Source: Voacanga thouarsii
Lineage: Eukaryota; Streptophyta; Magnoliopsida; Gentianales; Apocynaceae
Assembly: GCA_026120185.1 (NCBI GenBank)
Contig: JANUWF010001477.1
Location: 186,001-250,000 of the forward strand
Direction: 5' to 3'
Length of the DNA stretch: 64,000 bases
Shown: piece by piece, positions 1 through 11,839 of the stretch
How the letters are laid out: every line of letters starts with the position of its first letter
Position numbering within the stretch: position 1 is the stretch's first letter
Translations under genes and position numbers: made by a program
Notes under the pieces: generated by a model
The model's input: the letters and a program-made list of their open reading frames with translations, nothing else
Database searches by the model: none
Told to the model about the DNA's origin: nothing

Positions 1-2589
1 ATACGAGGTGAGCCTTAATTACTTTACAAATAAAGTTTCACACGTGGTTTTTGAATACTTACTTAATTAGCAAATGGTTTAAGATGAGCAATGAAAATTT
101 CGGCAGAGTTTTCCCTATAAACTAGATGTTTTCTAGGCAACTAGGCCACCACAAAATCAACCAACATTCAACGAAATACATAGAAACTAATAAATGCCCC
201 AGCAATTATTCAATAAAACTAACCTAAGGGTAATCACCCATTACCCAGGAGCAATGTTCACCTATCACTCACGGGGATCCATTTCATATAAGGTAAAAAC
301 ATTGCAAGTTTAATTTGAAACCTTTAAACTCATGTACCTTTTTCCTTGATGATCAAAGTGACATGACAATGCACCTCAGTAAATATAATCTCTTGTATTG
401 TCAAAAAAAGATGATTCAATCAACTTCCAGGCAAACGTATAAACTGACGCCTTTAACAACACTGCAAAAAATTCATACCACACAACCCCTCAAAACAAAG
501 CTTAAATCAGCAGTCCAACAAATGCTACCTTTGATACATAAAGAAAAAGAGAGAAAAGAAAAAGAAACCCAAGATTTGATTTGAAATGGGGGAGAGAAAT
601 AAGAGATAGAAAGGGAGATAGGGCATGAGTTTTAGGGAAAAGGGAGGGAGGGTAAAGACAAAAGTGCAATGAAATAGAAAAATTTCCCTCCCTCATATTT
701 TAGTTGAGCAAAACAGCATTTCCAGTAACTACACAATGGCAGCCTTCCATGTTTACTCCATAAATTCTTATGTACTAGTCCAAATTATGCAAATTCTATC
801 CCAAAATGTTCCTATGAAATTTATCTACAAGTTCAAGTTTATAAAACTTTAGAATTTCTTGCCGTTTTGTACAGTTTAATCGGTGAACAGACAGCACATA
901 TGGAATACACAAACAATCAGCATTTGTGATCACAAATTCATAGAGGTGGTTTCTATAAATTTTCCTATACAAACTATTATGTATAACCTTCCATAAGACT
1001 TTTTTAACATCTAACTGAGGATGTTTTGGCCAGCCTTTCCCCTCAACTCTTTTAAACATGTCCAAGAAGCCACCATTAAACAATATGTTCATGGATTCAC
1101 AATTGCTTACAATTGCTATCTATATATTGTTTTGTTAAATTCATTGCATTTAAAGCCCCACAAAATTCATCCTAAACCTTTCTTAACATCCCAAAGCAAG
1201 GTTATGTTCAGTCATTTCAACTCAGTACCCTGCAACCATAGCAATTCAATTTATGCAAACCATGAAACAAAACCATTTTAACATTTCTTTACCAACATAT
1301 ATTCAGCTTGTTTTTCAGCCTACCATTAACTTTGCATAATCTGATTTTTGGCCATACACTCTTACTTTCCTTTACTTTCTAACCCTTCAATTGAAGGTTT
1401 ATAGTGAATGCTAAACTTCCAGCAACAAAAGGGATTTCAAGTGTGCTAGTGGATATATTCCTCTAAGCTGTCTTGATATTCAAGATGGTTTACCTCATAC
1501 AACAGAATTGATTCTAATGATGCAAACTCTGAGGAATATATGCTCTACTTGCAATCTCCTATATTGCAATGGTATATGCTTAACCATCAGCTAGTTTTGG
1601 GAATAAATAATGAGGAAAAAATATTCATTCAAGTTAAAAGGACAAGGCAGGCCCAACATTTAATGCTATAAGTAAACTGGACACTCTTTAACCATATTAT
1701 CAACTAAAAGCAACCAAGCCAATCAAAATAATACCAAAAAAAAAAAAATCTTTACACAGTTTTACAAGGAGTAGATTAGTTGATGGAATCAACTCCAGGA
1801 CTAATGCATAGACATCCATAATTTCACATCAATTATCCCACCTGTCATTCTAAGAAAAAAAAAATTAGAGTTAGCAAACTGAACAATGGTTTATTTTAAT
1901 AAGACAAATATCTTGTTGTTACTTCCTCAATGCTAAAGGAAATTGCAACTTTAAGTAGGATTCCATATGAGCCAAAGAAACTCATCGCCCATGGACTGGT
2001 AAGGAAATGAGAAAAATACACCAAATTTCTACCAAACTATGAATGAAATTTTCAAGACTTAGCAACTGAGTTCATAACATCATGAGACTTGAATAATTAA
2101 ACTGCATTGATCTTAAAATGTATCTTTCATTGTGACTTAAATATCTTTACAATGATGAAATAAATGTTGACAAGAACAAACTAGCCTTGGCAAATACAGT
2201 TCTCAATATAACTAAATTATTCCAGGTCCTACCAAAAACATTACTTGAAACTTGGAAACACAACTGACAATGAACTCAATAGCAACAGAAACATCAGGCG
2301 GTAGCAGAGGAGCTCTGCGGTGGTGGCGGTGCTGTGGAGGGTTGAACCGTGATGCTGGCAGTGGTAAGGGGCAGATAAATCTCCAACGGTAGCAGTGACC
2401 AGTTACGCGATGGGGGGAGGGGGGGCTACCAGAGAAATCGACAAAGGTGGTAGTGAGTGAAGGGTGGCAAGCAATTCTAATAGAAAGGAAGGGGAAATAA
2501 AGAGGGAAGTCGCAGAGGGATCGATCGACCGGAGACTGGAAAGATAGGAATAGAAAGAAGAGAAAAAATGACTAAGTGTTGAACTTAGT
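1..2589. other. Unassigned AT-rich non-coding DNA
   Basis: I find no supportable gene here. The open frames present (the longest, at 796-1,092 on the minus strand, is 98 codons) match no family I recognise and lack supporting context. A purine-rich stretch at 540-660 and a more GC-rich stretch at about 2,295-2,560 (GGTGGCGGTG-type repeats, then AGAGGGAAG-type purine runs) look like leader sequence of a minus-strand gene or an exon relic. No start codon with a meaningful frame follows either of them. Confidence 0.5.
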
Positions 2590-3160
2590 CTTAAAATTAA
2601 CTAGGGCCTACTTACCGTTGCTAAGCCCTCACAACTTGCGAGGGTACGGATAAGATAATTTTGCTACGGCCTGTATTCCATCTCTAATCCCTCACAGATA
2701 GTGAGGGTTTACCAACGGTGTCATATAGATTTTTTTTTTTTTTTTTTTGTGCATCTCCCTATTTTTATAATTTAATTTTAGATGAATATATGATGTTAGA
2801 TCTTAATTTTACTGAATTTCATGTAGGTTGTATGAATTTTTATAAAACTAAATTCAAAATTACATAATTAATTATTTGTTCAATATGTTAATTGATAATA
2901 GATTCCCCCCCCCCCCCAATTTTAATCTTTTTTACAAAAAAATATGTTACAAACAACTAATCATTTAATAAAGTTATAATTTCCCTCCAAATATTTACTT
3001 CTTAATATTAATTTAGTTGAAATTAAACAAAAATTCATGTATTATTTTCTTTTTAAGGAAGTTGTATAATTATAAACGAATATATTAGAATCATTATACT
3101 TTGCTACTTATTTTAATAAAAGTTCAAATATTATAATGACAAGACAATTTATAATATTTT

Positions 3161-3262
3161 AATTATAACCATTAATATATCAATATAGTATATAACTACA
3201 TTAAATATGTATGTAATTAATATATATCTATATATTAATTATCTAACATTTCAACTATATTG

Positions 3263-3322
<60 letters not shown>

Positions 3323-3640
3323 TATAACTACAATTGATGCATACATAATTATATAAACACTAATATATAACATACACAACAAATATCTATATATGTATAT
3401 ACAATTATAGCTATTAATATATCGATATAGTATATAACTACATTAAATATGTATGTGTGTGTGTGTGTATATATATATAATTATATCAACACTAATACAT
3501 AATATATATATATATATATATATAGCTATAATATCCATGTATGCTATACAATTATAGCCATTAATATATCAATATAGTATATAACAACATTAAATATGTA
3601 TATATATTAATTATCTAACATTTCAACTATATTGACATAT
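3161..3640. repeat. Three diverged copies of an AT-rich repeat
   Basis: A unit beginning AATTATAACCATTAATATAT starts at about 3,161, 3,402 and 3,549. Each copy continues through a motif like ATATAGTATATAAC and then TTAAATATGTAT. Copies one and three extend to a TTCAACTATATTGA motif. The unit lies inside the decayed CACTA element and is non-coding. Confidence 0.6.
3264..3320. repeat. (CA)n microsatellite
   Basis: An uninterrupted CA dinucleotide run of about 57 bp lies inside the decayed CACTA element. It probably varies in length between individuals. Confidence 0.95.
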
Positions 3641-4341
3641 ATATAATTGTTGTATAATGACATGTACATTGTAAAACATACCAAAATATCTAACTATACA
3701 CAAATCTGGTGATCAAATATATTTAGAATTTGAATAAGATAGAAAATTTTGCAGGGTTTAGCTACAAAATACCAACAATTATTTCTCCCTAAAATATTTT
3801 TCCAAAAATTTAGAATGTCATAGCTAAACCCTAGCAAAATAGCGAGGGGTTAGCTACGGCTTCGTCACAATGATTTCCCTCTAAAAATTTTCAAAAAATT
3901 TAAAAGATCGTCGCTAAACCCTTTCAAATACTGAAGGTTTAGCTATGGAAATAAAGCCTTTATTTTCTTCCAATTTTTTTTTTTTTTTTTGGGAAAATTT
4001 TCAATCCCTGTAGCTAAACCCTAGCAAATAGAGAGGGTTTAGCTACAGTTGTTGTTTCCCTCTAAATATTTTTCAACAATTAAAAAAACCATCACTAAAC
4101 CCTAGCTAATATCGAAGGTTTAGCTACGGCCTATGCAGCTATCACTTCTCTTGCAAATCCTAGCAAATTGGCGAGCGTTGTCACTTCTCTTGCAAATAAG
4201 TCGCTAACTGCGAGAGTTTAGCTACAGCTGGTCAACTTCTTGCTAAGTTGTCCCTTCCTTTCTCGCCTTCGCAAAACTCTTGCAATTTAGAGACGGTATT
4301 TTTGTCGTCACAATATCCCTATTTTCTTGTAGTGATAATTG

Positions 4342-4345
<4 letters not shown>

Positions 4346-4380
<35 letters not shown>
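4346..4380. repeat. (AT)n microsatellite
   Basis: This is an AT dinucleotide run in block A. At the matching position block B has only a short AATATACA stretch, so the run expanded after duplication or shrank in block B. Confidence 0.9.
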
Positions 4381-4384
<4 letters not shown>

Positions 4385-5030
4385 GATATTTTTGCCTTTA
4401 ACCGTAATTTCAAAGTAGAAATTAATGAGAAAATGGTATCCTCTAACACAATGGAAACTAATTTCATAAAGAAAAATACTCCATTTCATTCCAAATTAAA
4501 TATTAACATTTGGATTTATTGTTCTCTTTCACATAAATGTCTATTTATTTCATATAATAAATTATTTTAAAGTAAACTTTCCTTGTACTAACTTCATTTA
4601 AAATGAAAATTTGTCTACAAATAATTAATTAAAGTTAAATGGTAAAATTGAAAAAGTCAAATGAATAGAGTATATACCAACATGTTTCATAGTAATAAGT
4701 AGGCTATCAATTTAAATAGATTCCATGCCGGTACATGGAACCTTGGGCTAGCTAGTTTTGTTGATGATGTTAGCTTTGTTATGTATCCATTCAGGGAATA
4801 GATTATTCAAGGTCCAAAATGTATCTTCACAATGTCGTCTTTTTCCTTCCAGTTTTATTCCAATCTTTTTTATGTTGCTATAGTCTAAGTTTATTTAGCC
4901 AATTCTTATTCTTCTTTCTACTAGCTTATTTACCATTTCAGAATATCTTCAGGGGTAATGAATTAGAAGCACTAGGTTGTACTCAGGTTTCTCTTAGAAT
5001 GTTATTTTATAACAGCTTAATAAGAAAAAG

Positions 5031-5032
<2 letters not shown>

Positions 5033-5068
<36 letters not shown>

Positions 5069-5112
5069 GTATATGTATATGTATGTATGCATATACATAT
5101 ACATATACATAA

Positions 5113-5149
<37 letters not shown>

Positions 5150-5215
5150 TATATATATATGGTAGTCACACACACACACACACACACAAACAGAGAGAGA
5201 GAGAGAGAGAGAGAG
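5033..5215. repeat. Compound microsatellite (TA)n-(GTAT)n-(ACATAT)n-(CA)n-(GA)n
   Basis: Successive runs are TA (5,033-5,056), GTAT (to about 5,090), ACATAT hexamers (to 5,145), TA (to 5,160), CA (5,166-5,188) and GA (5,191-5,215). Open frames across it are translation artefacts of the repeats. Block B has only short TA and GA runs here (about 52,490-52,530), so this stretch expanded locally. Confidence 0.95.
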
Positions 5216-5237
5216 TTTTCCTTAAGAGATTTTTCTC

Positions 5238-6820
5238 TTTTTTTTATCAAAATGTAAATATATATTGATCAAAAGATATGTGCAAATGAGTTCTCTAGTT
5301 AACAGACAGGCTACTATTAACTATTTGTTGCAAATTCTATCCTCAAAAAATGTTAAAACATGAGGGTACAGGGAAAAAATCACAGTGTACACATGTGTTT
5401 TGATCCTCTTTACAATTTTCATCGGTTGACAAGCAGCTCCTTCGAAAAGTGCCTAATTGCGTGCCATCTAGATGTAGTAGAACATGACAGCCATAGCGGT
5501 TGCTTTGGCCATTGCGAGCCATGAAGACCCATTATTAGCTCGTTTAAACCAATTTAGGCAGGTTCTGGTCATATTCATAGCCTGTGGCAAGCCGAGCCAT
5601 GCCTTGATATCCGCCCAAACCTGTGATGACAGCACACAATTGAAGAATATGTGAGTGGTCGTCTCCGGTTGTGCATGGCATAAGGGGCAAGACATAGCAT
5701 CTAGCCGGAATGGCAGTGCATTTTTAGTTTCAACCACCTCTTAGCGCACAACCAAACCATGAATGAGTGATTTGGCATGAGTCACTGTTTCCAGATTGTG
5801 TTTGCCCAATATACTTTCGGTTTTGATGGCCTAAGATAATTATAGGCCTGTATGGTGAACGCCGTGTTACCCGTTGCCCAAGACTACAATAGCACCGCTG
5901 CTCTGTCCACATCTCGTTCCATCTCTAGAATGGAATCCCAGAACTTTAGTAGCCTTCTGAACAAGAGAGAATGGTCCCTATGATGAGCCATCTTCCAGAC
6001 TGACTCGCCATCCATGTAGTAGTGGTCAAGACATGTGACCTATAGTGACTACTTCTCTGCTTGAATGTCCCAATGAATTTTAGCCAGTATTGCCCCATTC
6101 CATGTCTGCAAATTTCTCAAGCCTAGCCCGAATTCAATCTTCAGTAAGTAGACGTGCCTGCAAGCCACTTGTGCTTACTTTGAATCCCATAGGAAATCCC
6201 TGGCCATTCAACCCAATTGGTCAATGACTGCTGCTGGTATTGGAAGAATGGACAGCCAAAAACAATCCACACCTTGCAGGATAGCTTAGATGCAAGCGCC
6301 CAACATAGGATAAGGACCGTACAGTCCATCTACTAATGTAGGACCCAATTCTATCCAACAGTGGTCCGTAGTATGAAGCCTTTATTCTATCGATCATTAT
6401 TGGTATACCAAGGTAGTAGAAGGGAAAGCTTCCCAATGGAATGCCCGTCTCAGCCAGTATAGTCTCCTGGTTAGTCTACCCCAACCCAGCTAGGTAGAGA
6501 TAAGACTTGTCCTTATTGGTTTCTAGTCCGGAGCATCATTTGAGTTCCTCTAGGCATCCCAGCAAGATGCGTACTGAAGTGCTATCCCCTCTAGCAAATA
6601 ACATTAGATCGTCAGCAAATGCCCGGTGTGTTATCCTCAAGTAGTCACACTTGGGGTGGTTGTTAAAACCTGCCCCTAGAGTGCGAACCTTAATGACCTG
6701 AAAAGTACTCCAAGCATATTACAAACAGTAGGGGGGATATGGGATCCCCTGTTGAAACTCCTTTTTTCCTCTAAAGAAACCTTGTACTGTCCCATTGATG
6801 GCTACAAAGAATGACGTTGT
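5238..6820 (-). mobile_element. 5'-truncated L1-type LINE, copy 1
   Basis: The minus-strand 3' end is a short poly(A) preceded by TTTTGAT, seen on the plus strand as TTTTTTTTATCAAAA at 5,238. The 5' end is truncated within the reverse transcriptase near 6,820. Homology to the other LINEs of the window is clear throughout. Block B (52,078-53,545) has no LINE. Where block A has the LINE, block B has about 35 bp (52,554-52,590) between CTTAAGAGATTTTTCT and TAATGTTT. No target duplication is visible, so the insertion seems to have deleted a few tens of bases of target. Confidence 0.85.
5440..6790 (-). pseudogene. LINE reverse transcriptase C-terminal part with zf-RVT domain, broken
   Basis: Reading the minus strand from 6,790, several frames join into an L1-type RT. 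There is a GDPISPL motif near 6,745 (preceded by a changed KGVST instead of KGLRQ), then FADDLMLFA near 6,610-6,640 with both catalytic aspartates kept. Next come FPFYYLGIPI and DRIGSYISRW (about 6,330-6,430), and finally a zf-RVT region (5,468-5,740) with MSCPLCHAQPETTTHIFF and ending VMFYYIWxA-like. Stops and frameshifts separate these pieces. In a working element this protein reverse-transcribes LINE RNA at a nicked target. Here it cannot be made. Confidence 0.8.
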
Positions 6821-7930
6821 TGTAATGTTTGAAGGCAGTACAAGAGGTTATTATTATTATTATTATTTTAAAGATGTTGTTCAACATATGGAAAGTGGCA
6901 TATATATGAAAATAAAAAAATTGAAAAAAAAAATTGAAGGGTGATATGTTGTTGTTATATTATTATTATTAAAACAAAGGGAATTGAGGTAATGTCAGAT
7001 GGGTACAAAACCTATTACTTTTATTACAATTAGTTATTTGTTCCATTCCTATTTAACGGTTGTTTTAAAATTAGAATTTTTATAATTTATTTGCTATTTT
7101 GAAAATTCAAAAGTTTTTTTTTCTTAATTTTATGTTTATCCTTTATTACTCTACAAAATCATGACATCAATTTGAAAATAAATTATATAATTTCTGAGAA
7201 GATTAATTAAATCTTATCTTCTTCAAATTCTATAGATTTAAAGAATTTCCTTAACTAATCTACCAAAATCTTAAACGATAGTTAAAGGAAGAAAGGGGGT
7301 GGGGATAAGCTACTAAATTCATAAAAGTTAATATTTTGATAATTACCTATTTGGCATGCAACTATTAACTTTGTTGCAGTGCATTGAACCTTGACATTGA
7401 AGTAGAGAATATCAATTGAATGCTCTATGATTTTAAGAATTTTAGAGTACTAACAAGTTCGTATTAGTATAATATTCTAACATGACCTAATTAGGAGTAT
7501 AGACTTGTAGTCACGTCTAAAATTCGAATCTCATATTTAGAAGTACTTATAAGAATTTTAAAGCATGGACTTGTCGATCACATCTAAAATTCAAATCTCA
7601 AAGTTAGGAGTACTTATAAGAATATATTTTTAGAATATCTAAGGGCGTATGCTTTAGTCATGCTCGGTCATTCTAATTAATAATATTCTTTAATTTTGAA
7701 AGTCTTCCTCATAAGGTACAGTGAAACTATTCACCAAAGGCACAAAGGAATACAAAACCTAACCATTCATTTTCCATGACTGTACATAGATTTTTCCTCA
7801 CCTTTTCACCAGTTTCTTTAATGAGCATTTGCATATTGGAATGGGTGACAATTAGCTTTTATACTAGAGTTATTTCTTTTTGCCACGTCTATAGAAAAAC
7901 CCTTACTAATTGCGATGGATTTGTCACGCC

Positions 7931-9005
7931 TATCCAACTATACCTATCAATTCTATTGAGATTCGTATTTAATATAGAGTCAAATATAGAGAGATAGTTA
8001 GAAATAGCTAACTATATATATTAATTTAAGACTCTATTTCCTGGTTATGTGAGATACAACGTTGTCTCAATTTTTGTAAGTCCACCCTCTAAAAAGAGAT
8101 AAAAAATATGATTAGCAATTTTCTGAATATTATTAGAAGGCCAAAAATTTCTCGAGTCGTATCTTTAGAGACGATACACTATAGAAAAAATTATGATTTG
8201 TGACGAAAATTTGCGATAGATGCATGACCGTCGCTAATTTATGATAGGATAGTGACGGCAATGAAAACAGCGACAATGTTTGACCAGTTGTTGCAAAACC
8301 CTCGCTACTTGCAATGGATTTGTCATGCCTATAGCAAAACCCTCGCCAATTGTGATGGATTCGCAATGGCTATCGTCAAACCCTCGCTAATTGCGACGGA
8401 TTTGTAATGACTAAATAGAACTATCATAAAACCCTCGCAAATTAATGATGGTTTAGTGACTCAATTTTGTAATTATACCTTACCACTAAATAATTGAAAA
8501 AATCATTGAAAACCCCTCGCAAATTGTGACGAATTTGTGACGGCTCGAAAATAAATTTAATTTTTTTTAGGATTTTCAAAGAAACTATCGCAAAATCCTT
8601 GCAAATTAGTGACGCTTTAGCGATGTCTTTTGGTAATTATAATTAACACTAAATAATTATAAAAGTCATAGCAAAACCCTTGCTAATTACGACAATTTTG
8701 CAACGAGTCGATAATAAATTTAACTTTTTTAAAGATTTTCAAAAGAACCGTTGCAAAATCCTCACAAGTTAGCAATGGTTTAGTGATGGCCTTTGGTAAT
8801 AATACATTAACACTACATAATTAAAAAAACTATCGCAAATTGCCAAACATAAAAACTTAAATTTTGGTCGGACCGGTTTTTGGCCGTCGCAAAATGTGAA
8901 TTTTCTTTTAGTGATACCTACGAAGGTACGATTCATTTTTTGCGTATTTATAAGATTTAATCTAGTTGATATATAAATATATCGATCCTATTTCTAGCAA
9001 TTGGT
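7931..9005 (+). repeat. LTR remnant of a copia-type element, split by a CACTA insertion
   Basis: The stretches 7,931-8,176 and 8,917-9,005 together resemble the end of a plant copia LTR. The sequence closes with TTTCTAGCAATTGGTATCAAAG at about 8,990-9,011, in which TTGGTATCAAAG resembles a primer-binding site for initiator tRNA-Met. No coding region follows. A second copy of the first part lies at 35,337-35,622 (shared GATATAGAGTCAAATATA-like, GTGAGATACAA-GTTGTCTCA and CTTCTCGAGTCGTAT motifs). The exact LTR start is not determined. Confidence 0.5.
8177..8913. mobile_element. Non-autonomous CACTA element with ATA target duplication
   Basis: The left end is CACTATAGAAAAAATT at 8,177. The right end is AATTTTCTTTTAGTG ending at 8,913, which is CACTAAAAGAAAATT on the other strand. 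The trinucleotide ATA flanks both sides (8,174-8,176 and 8,914-8,916), the 3-bp duplication expected of CACTA elements. The 737-bp interior is a series of degenerate subterminal motifs (CGCAAAACCCTCGCTAATT, GACGGATTTG, TTTAGTGACGG) and has no transposase, so it would need transposase supplied in trans. It sits inside an LTR remnant. Confidence 0.85.
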
Positions 9006-9230
9006 ATCAAAGTAATTGGTTTGATATGTATTTATATGTTAAGATTTAATCTTTTATGTATATATTGGTTGAGCGATGTAGGAATAATGCATTTATATTC
9101 ATGGTGAATAGTTTGATTAATTCAAAATAATTTTTTGGCCATAATTTTTTATTCGATGAATATGTATAAATATTATCGAGTTTTGTAACAAAAGAGGTGG
9201 ATTACGTCTCCATATTTTCCTTTTGAATTG

Positions 9231-9231
<1 letters not shown>

Positions 9232-9276
<45 letters not shown>
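9232..9276. repeat. (TTA)n microsatellite
   Basis: This is a TTA trinucleotide run of about 45 bp just upstream of the first unit of the large tandem array. Confidence 0.95.
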
Positions 9277-9277
<1 letters not shown>

Positions 9278-9327
9278 GTTAAAAAAATTGTATACATTAC
9301 TGGTGCATCAAGAGGAAAAAGAAGAAT

Positions 9328-9780
9328 TGTTGTTACGTGTGTAGGATCGAGACAACGTCTTTGTCTACTATGTCGTTGTGCTTTCCGGTGCCATTGTGCA
9401 TTTGCCTTCAATTGTTGGGCTGGTCCACTGCTAGGCAAGCAAACCAGAGGCCTGTTAGAGCAGCAGCTTGGTCAGCTGTGGCCAGATGGTCAAGCAGCCA
9501 CTGGGAAGGGCTGGCATTGGGCCAGTGGCCTTGGGCCTAGGATTGCTCTAGCACAAGCAGATCGGGCAGGCATCTGGGCCTCTTTGCCTTGGTGAGGCAG
9601 ACTCTTGTACAGGCATCCGATGGGCCAGCAGCTAGGCCATTCTCTTTAATTTAAAAAAAAAAAAAAGGAGGAATATTGCCATTGATCCATGGTTTTATGT
9701 TTGAAGGCCCTAAGTGCTAACCATTCGACTATTAAAGACCTTGTGATGGTGACTTGCTTCAACAAACTAATATTTCAGAA
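9328..9780 (-). repeat. GC-rich module with poly(A) and tRNA-like A box (SINE-like); copies at 18,831 and 26,769
   Basis: Each X unit opens with about 300 bp that are clearly more GC-rich than the surroundings (GGGCCAGTGGC, GGCCAGCAGCTAGGCC). A run of A's follows, then about 110 bp with AAGTGCTAACCATTC. On the minus strand this tail reads TAGTTGAATGGTTAGCACTT, which fits an RNA polymerase III A box. A weak B-box-like GATCAATGG follows about 46 bases later. This could be a tRNA-derived SINE in minus orientation joined to other sequence. The frames in the module are not conserved between copies, so I do not call a gene. Confidence 0.35.
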
Positions 9781-10594
9781 CCTATTTTGTTAATCAATTA
9801 ATATTTCAATTGTAATTTTTTAATATTATTTTTGTGTCTAGATTGGCCGTAAATTTATTTTTATTTTATAGTTTTGCTATATTTTATTATTTTGATTCAA
9901 ATATGTATTATTCATGTTAACATATCATATAATTTGTATTAACACCGTTCTAGGTACTATTTTGTTATGCATAATTTTTTTTATTTATTAAAAAAATTTA
10001 AGTATAAAATAGTTAGTTTAAATTAACCTTAGGCTTCCCTTATTAGTCCATTAGTAAAATTAATGTTTGTTTCGTACCATTTTAAATGGTCTTCCTATAA
10101 GAAGGCTATGCTATATGGGTTGCTAGATTGGGTCCAATGTTTTTATATTATTTTTTACCAATTTAATTCATTCACTATTACCCTATAGATGATGTGATTA
10201 TATTGGAAACTTTATTAAAAAATATATGAATATAGGGGTTACACTTAAAACAAAATACATTATAAGGACTTCCAATAAAATATCCAAATGATGTCTATGA
10301 TAGTTAAAATATTAATGACACTAAAACTAATATTACATTTAGATGCAAAATATATTAATTTTAGTAGGAGGGTCTAAACCTAACTGTAACTAATATTGTT
10401 ATCTCCTATAGAGGTACATATTACTTTGGAATTTTAGGTTGTGGATTCTAACATCCCAATTCAATTCGAAAATTCACTTGCTCATTGGAATTACAATTAT
10501 GAGGGTAATGGAAATCATGGGGATTGATTTAGGTGATGTTTAATTGTTTAGTTGTTTAATCGAATTTTGCATATTAGAGAGTTGGGTGTCTTCT

Positions 10595-10619
10595 GCAATT
10601 CCGGTTAAAGCGGAATTGC
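10595..10619. other. Short perfect hairpin, kept in the three array copies
   Basis: GCAATTCCG and CGGAATTGC form a 9-bp stem around a 7-base loop. Repeat 2 (20,100-20,124) has GCAATTCCA/TGGAATTGC, also perfectly paired, and repeat 3 (28,051-28,075) has GCAATTTTG/TGAAATTGC, which pairs with two G-U wobbles as RNA. The surroundings are non-coding. Confidence 0.5.
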
Positions 10620-11839
10620 AACGGCAACCACGTGCAAGAAGAAAAGAAACAAAAAGAAATTATTTTTAAAATAAATAAAAATAAAAACAATGTATTTTTA
10701 ATTAAAATATAAATTTACTAAAAACCCCTTAAAATTAATCAAATTATTAGTTGCTGTCAATCAAGTAACAAAAAGATAAGATCTAGACGATTAAAAAGTT
10801 CGAAAAATATTTTTACGCTTTTTTTTTTTTAATTAGAGGGTAAAACTTAAATTTCACAATAGTTCAAGAGTCATTAGGATAGTTTGCCCTTTTATTTTAT
10901 TTCAATGCTTCAATTTTCAGTTTTAAAGTTTTACAATTACTACACATTCCACTAGGGCTGTTTTTCCTTCCGGTCCCCCCGGTCCTAATGGCCTTCTAAA
11001 TGTTATTCCCCTTTTTGGCTTTTTTTTAAACTTTATTTCAATTCCATTCTGGCCTTTTTGTTCATCTCATTAGTCCTCTTTTGGCTTTCTTATTTGAATA
11101 TTTTTCTTAATCAAAATCACAAAAACCAGCAAATAATATAGTGGGTGATATTACTCTATCGGTTAGAATTTTTTGTAAAGAATTACTATTGAAATTATGA
11201 AGGCAATATATATTGTTAGATTATAATATATTTATATTCTATATAAATGTTTGGGTTAAAAGTAAAAATGCCCTTCAAATTTAGTCACATTTATAATCTT
11301 ATCCCGCATTTTACAAAAAAAAAGAAAGAAAGAAAACTCAATTATACACCTCCAAGTACTAAAACATTTCAATATTACCCTTCTATTAAAAATTTAATAG
11401 TCAACTTTACGATTAACTGTTAATAGGAACTTTATTACAAAAAGGTAAAATTTAAAAACTTATTTAAAAAATTTAAAAATAAAAATTCTTTAAAATATTT
11501 TCTTTTGTTTTCTTTCATTATTTTTTTGAAATTCTTCATTTCTTCTTATTCCTCCTACTTTTTTTTTATGAGGAGGAGGGTGAAAAGAAATATCATTTAA
11601 ATATCAATCTCAATTTTTTTTAATCTAGTAAGAAAATATTTTACAAATTGAGCTAATGATTTACTAAATAAACCCATACTTTGAAGAGTTTTCTGAATTT
11701 TTCTCTTTAGACTTTTGACCAATAATATTGAAAATAATAGAAGTAAAAACTGTACTTATTCTATTCAATTTCATATAAATTCAGGTGAAGAGAGATGCAT
11801 TATTTTATAGGTATCAAGGAATTCCCAAAAAAGCACCAA

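Larger units (their letters stand above)
2590..4334. mobile_element. Decayed CACTA (En/Spm-type) element, right end intact
   Basis: The right terminus ATTTTCTTGTAGTG ends at 4,334. Read from the other strand it is CACTACAAGAAAAT, the classic plant CACTA end. Degenerate subterminal motifs of the type AAACCCT-GCAAAT-GACGG recur at about 2,625-2,720 and 3,835-4,300, in inverted senses, as expected of the two subterminal regions. The middle is AT-rich non-coding DNA with a CA microsatellite and no transposase. The left CACTA end is not recognisable. Just outside the right end, ATAATTGCAAAT matches ATAATTACAAAA at 52,078 in the paralogous block, which lacks this element. That supports 4,334 as the true edge, with ATA as the likely target site. 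Confidence 0.6.
4335..7830 (+). repeat. Duplicated block A (paralogue at 52,078-53,545)
   Basis: This block aligns by eye to 52,078-53,545 in the same orientation. Shared landmarks include GATATTTTTGCCTTTAACC, TTTCATTCCAAATTAAATAT, CTACAAATAATTAATTA, GCAGTACAAGAGG and TTAATGAGCATTTGCATATT. Block A has about 290 bp around 4,690-4,985 that block B lacks, and a LINE insertion at 5,238-6,820. Both copies contain variable dinucleotide and ATT tracts at matching positions. The similarity ends near 7,830 and 53,542. Confidence 0.85.

Noticed and set aside
502..696. 64-codon ORF with Leu/Ser/Phe-rich sequence
   Set aside because: Composition comes from a GA-rich tract read on the other strand; it resembles no family.
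796..1092. 98-codon minus-strand ORF
   Set aside because: No recognisable family, no supporting start context, and AT-rich surroundings; chance open frame is more likely.
2295..2560. GC-rich stretch as a gene exon
   Set aside because: No frame of useful length and no splice or start context that I can support.
4243..5257. ORFs with long Tyr-Ile or Cys-Val/Thr-His repeats
   Set aside because: They are produced by TA, GTAT and CA dinucleotide and tetranucleotide tracts.
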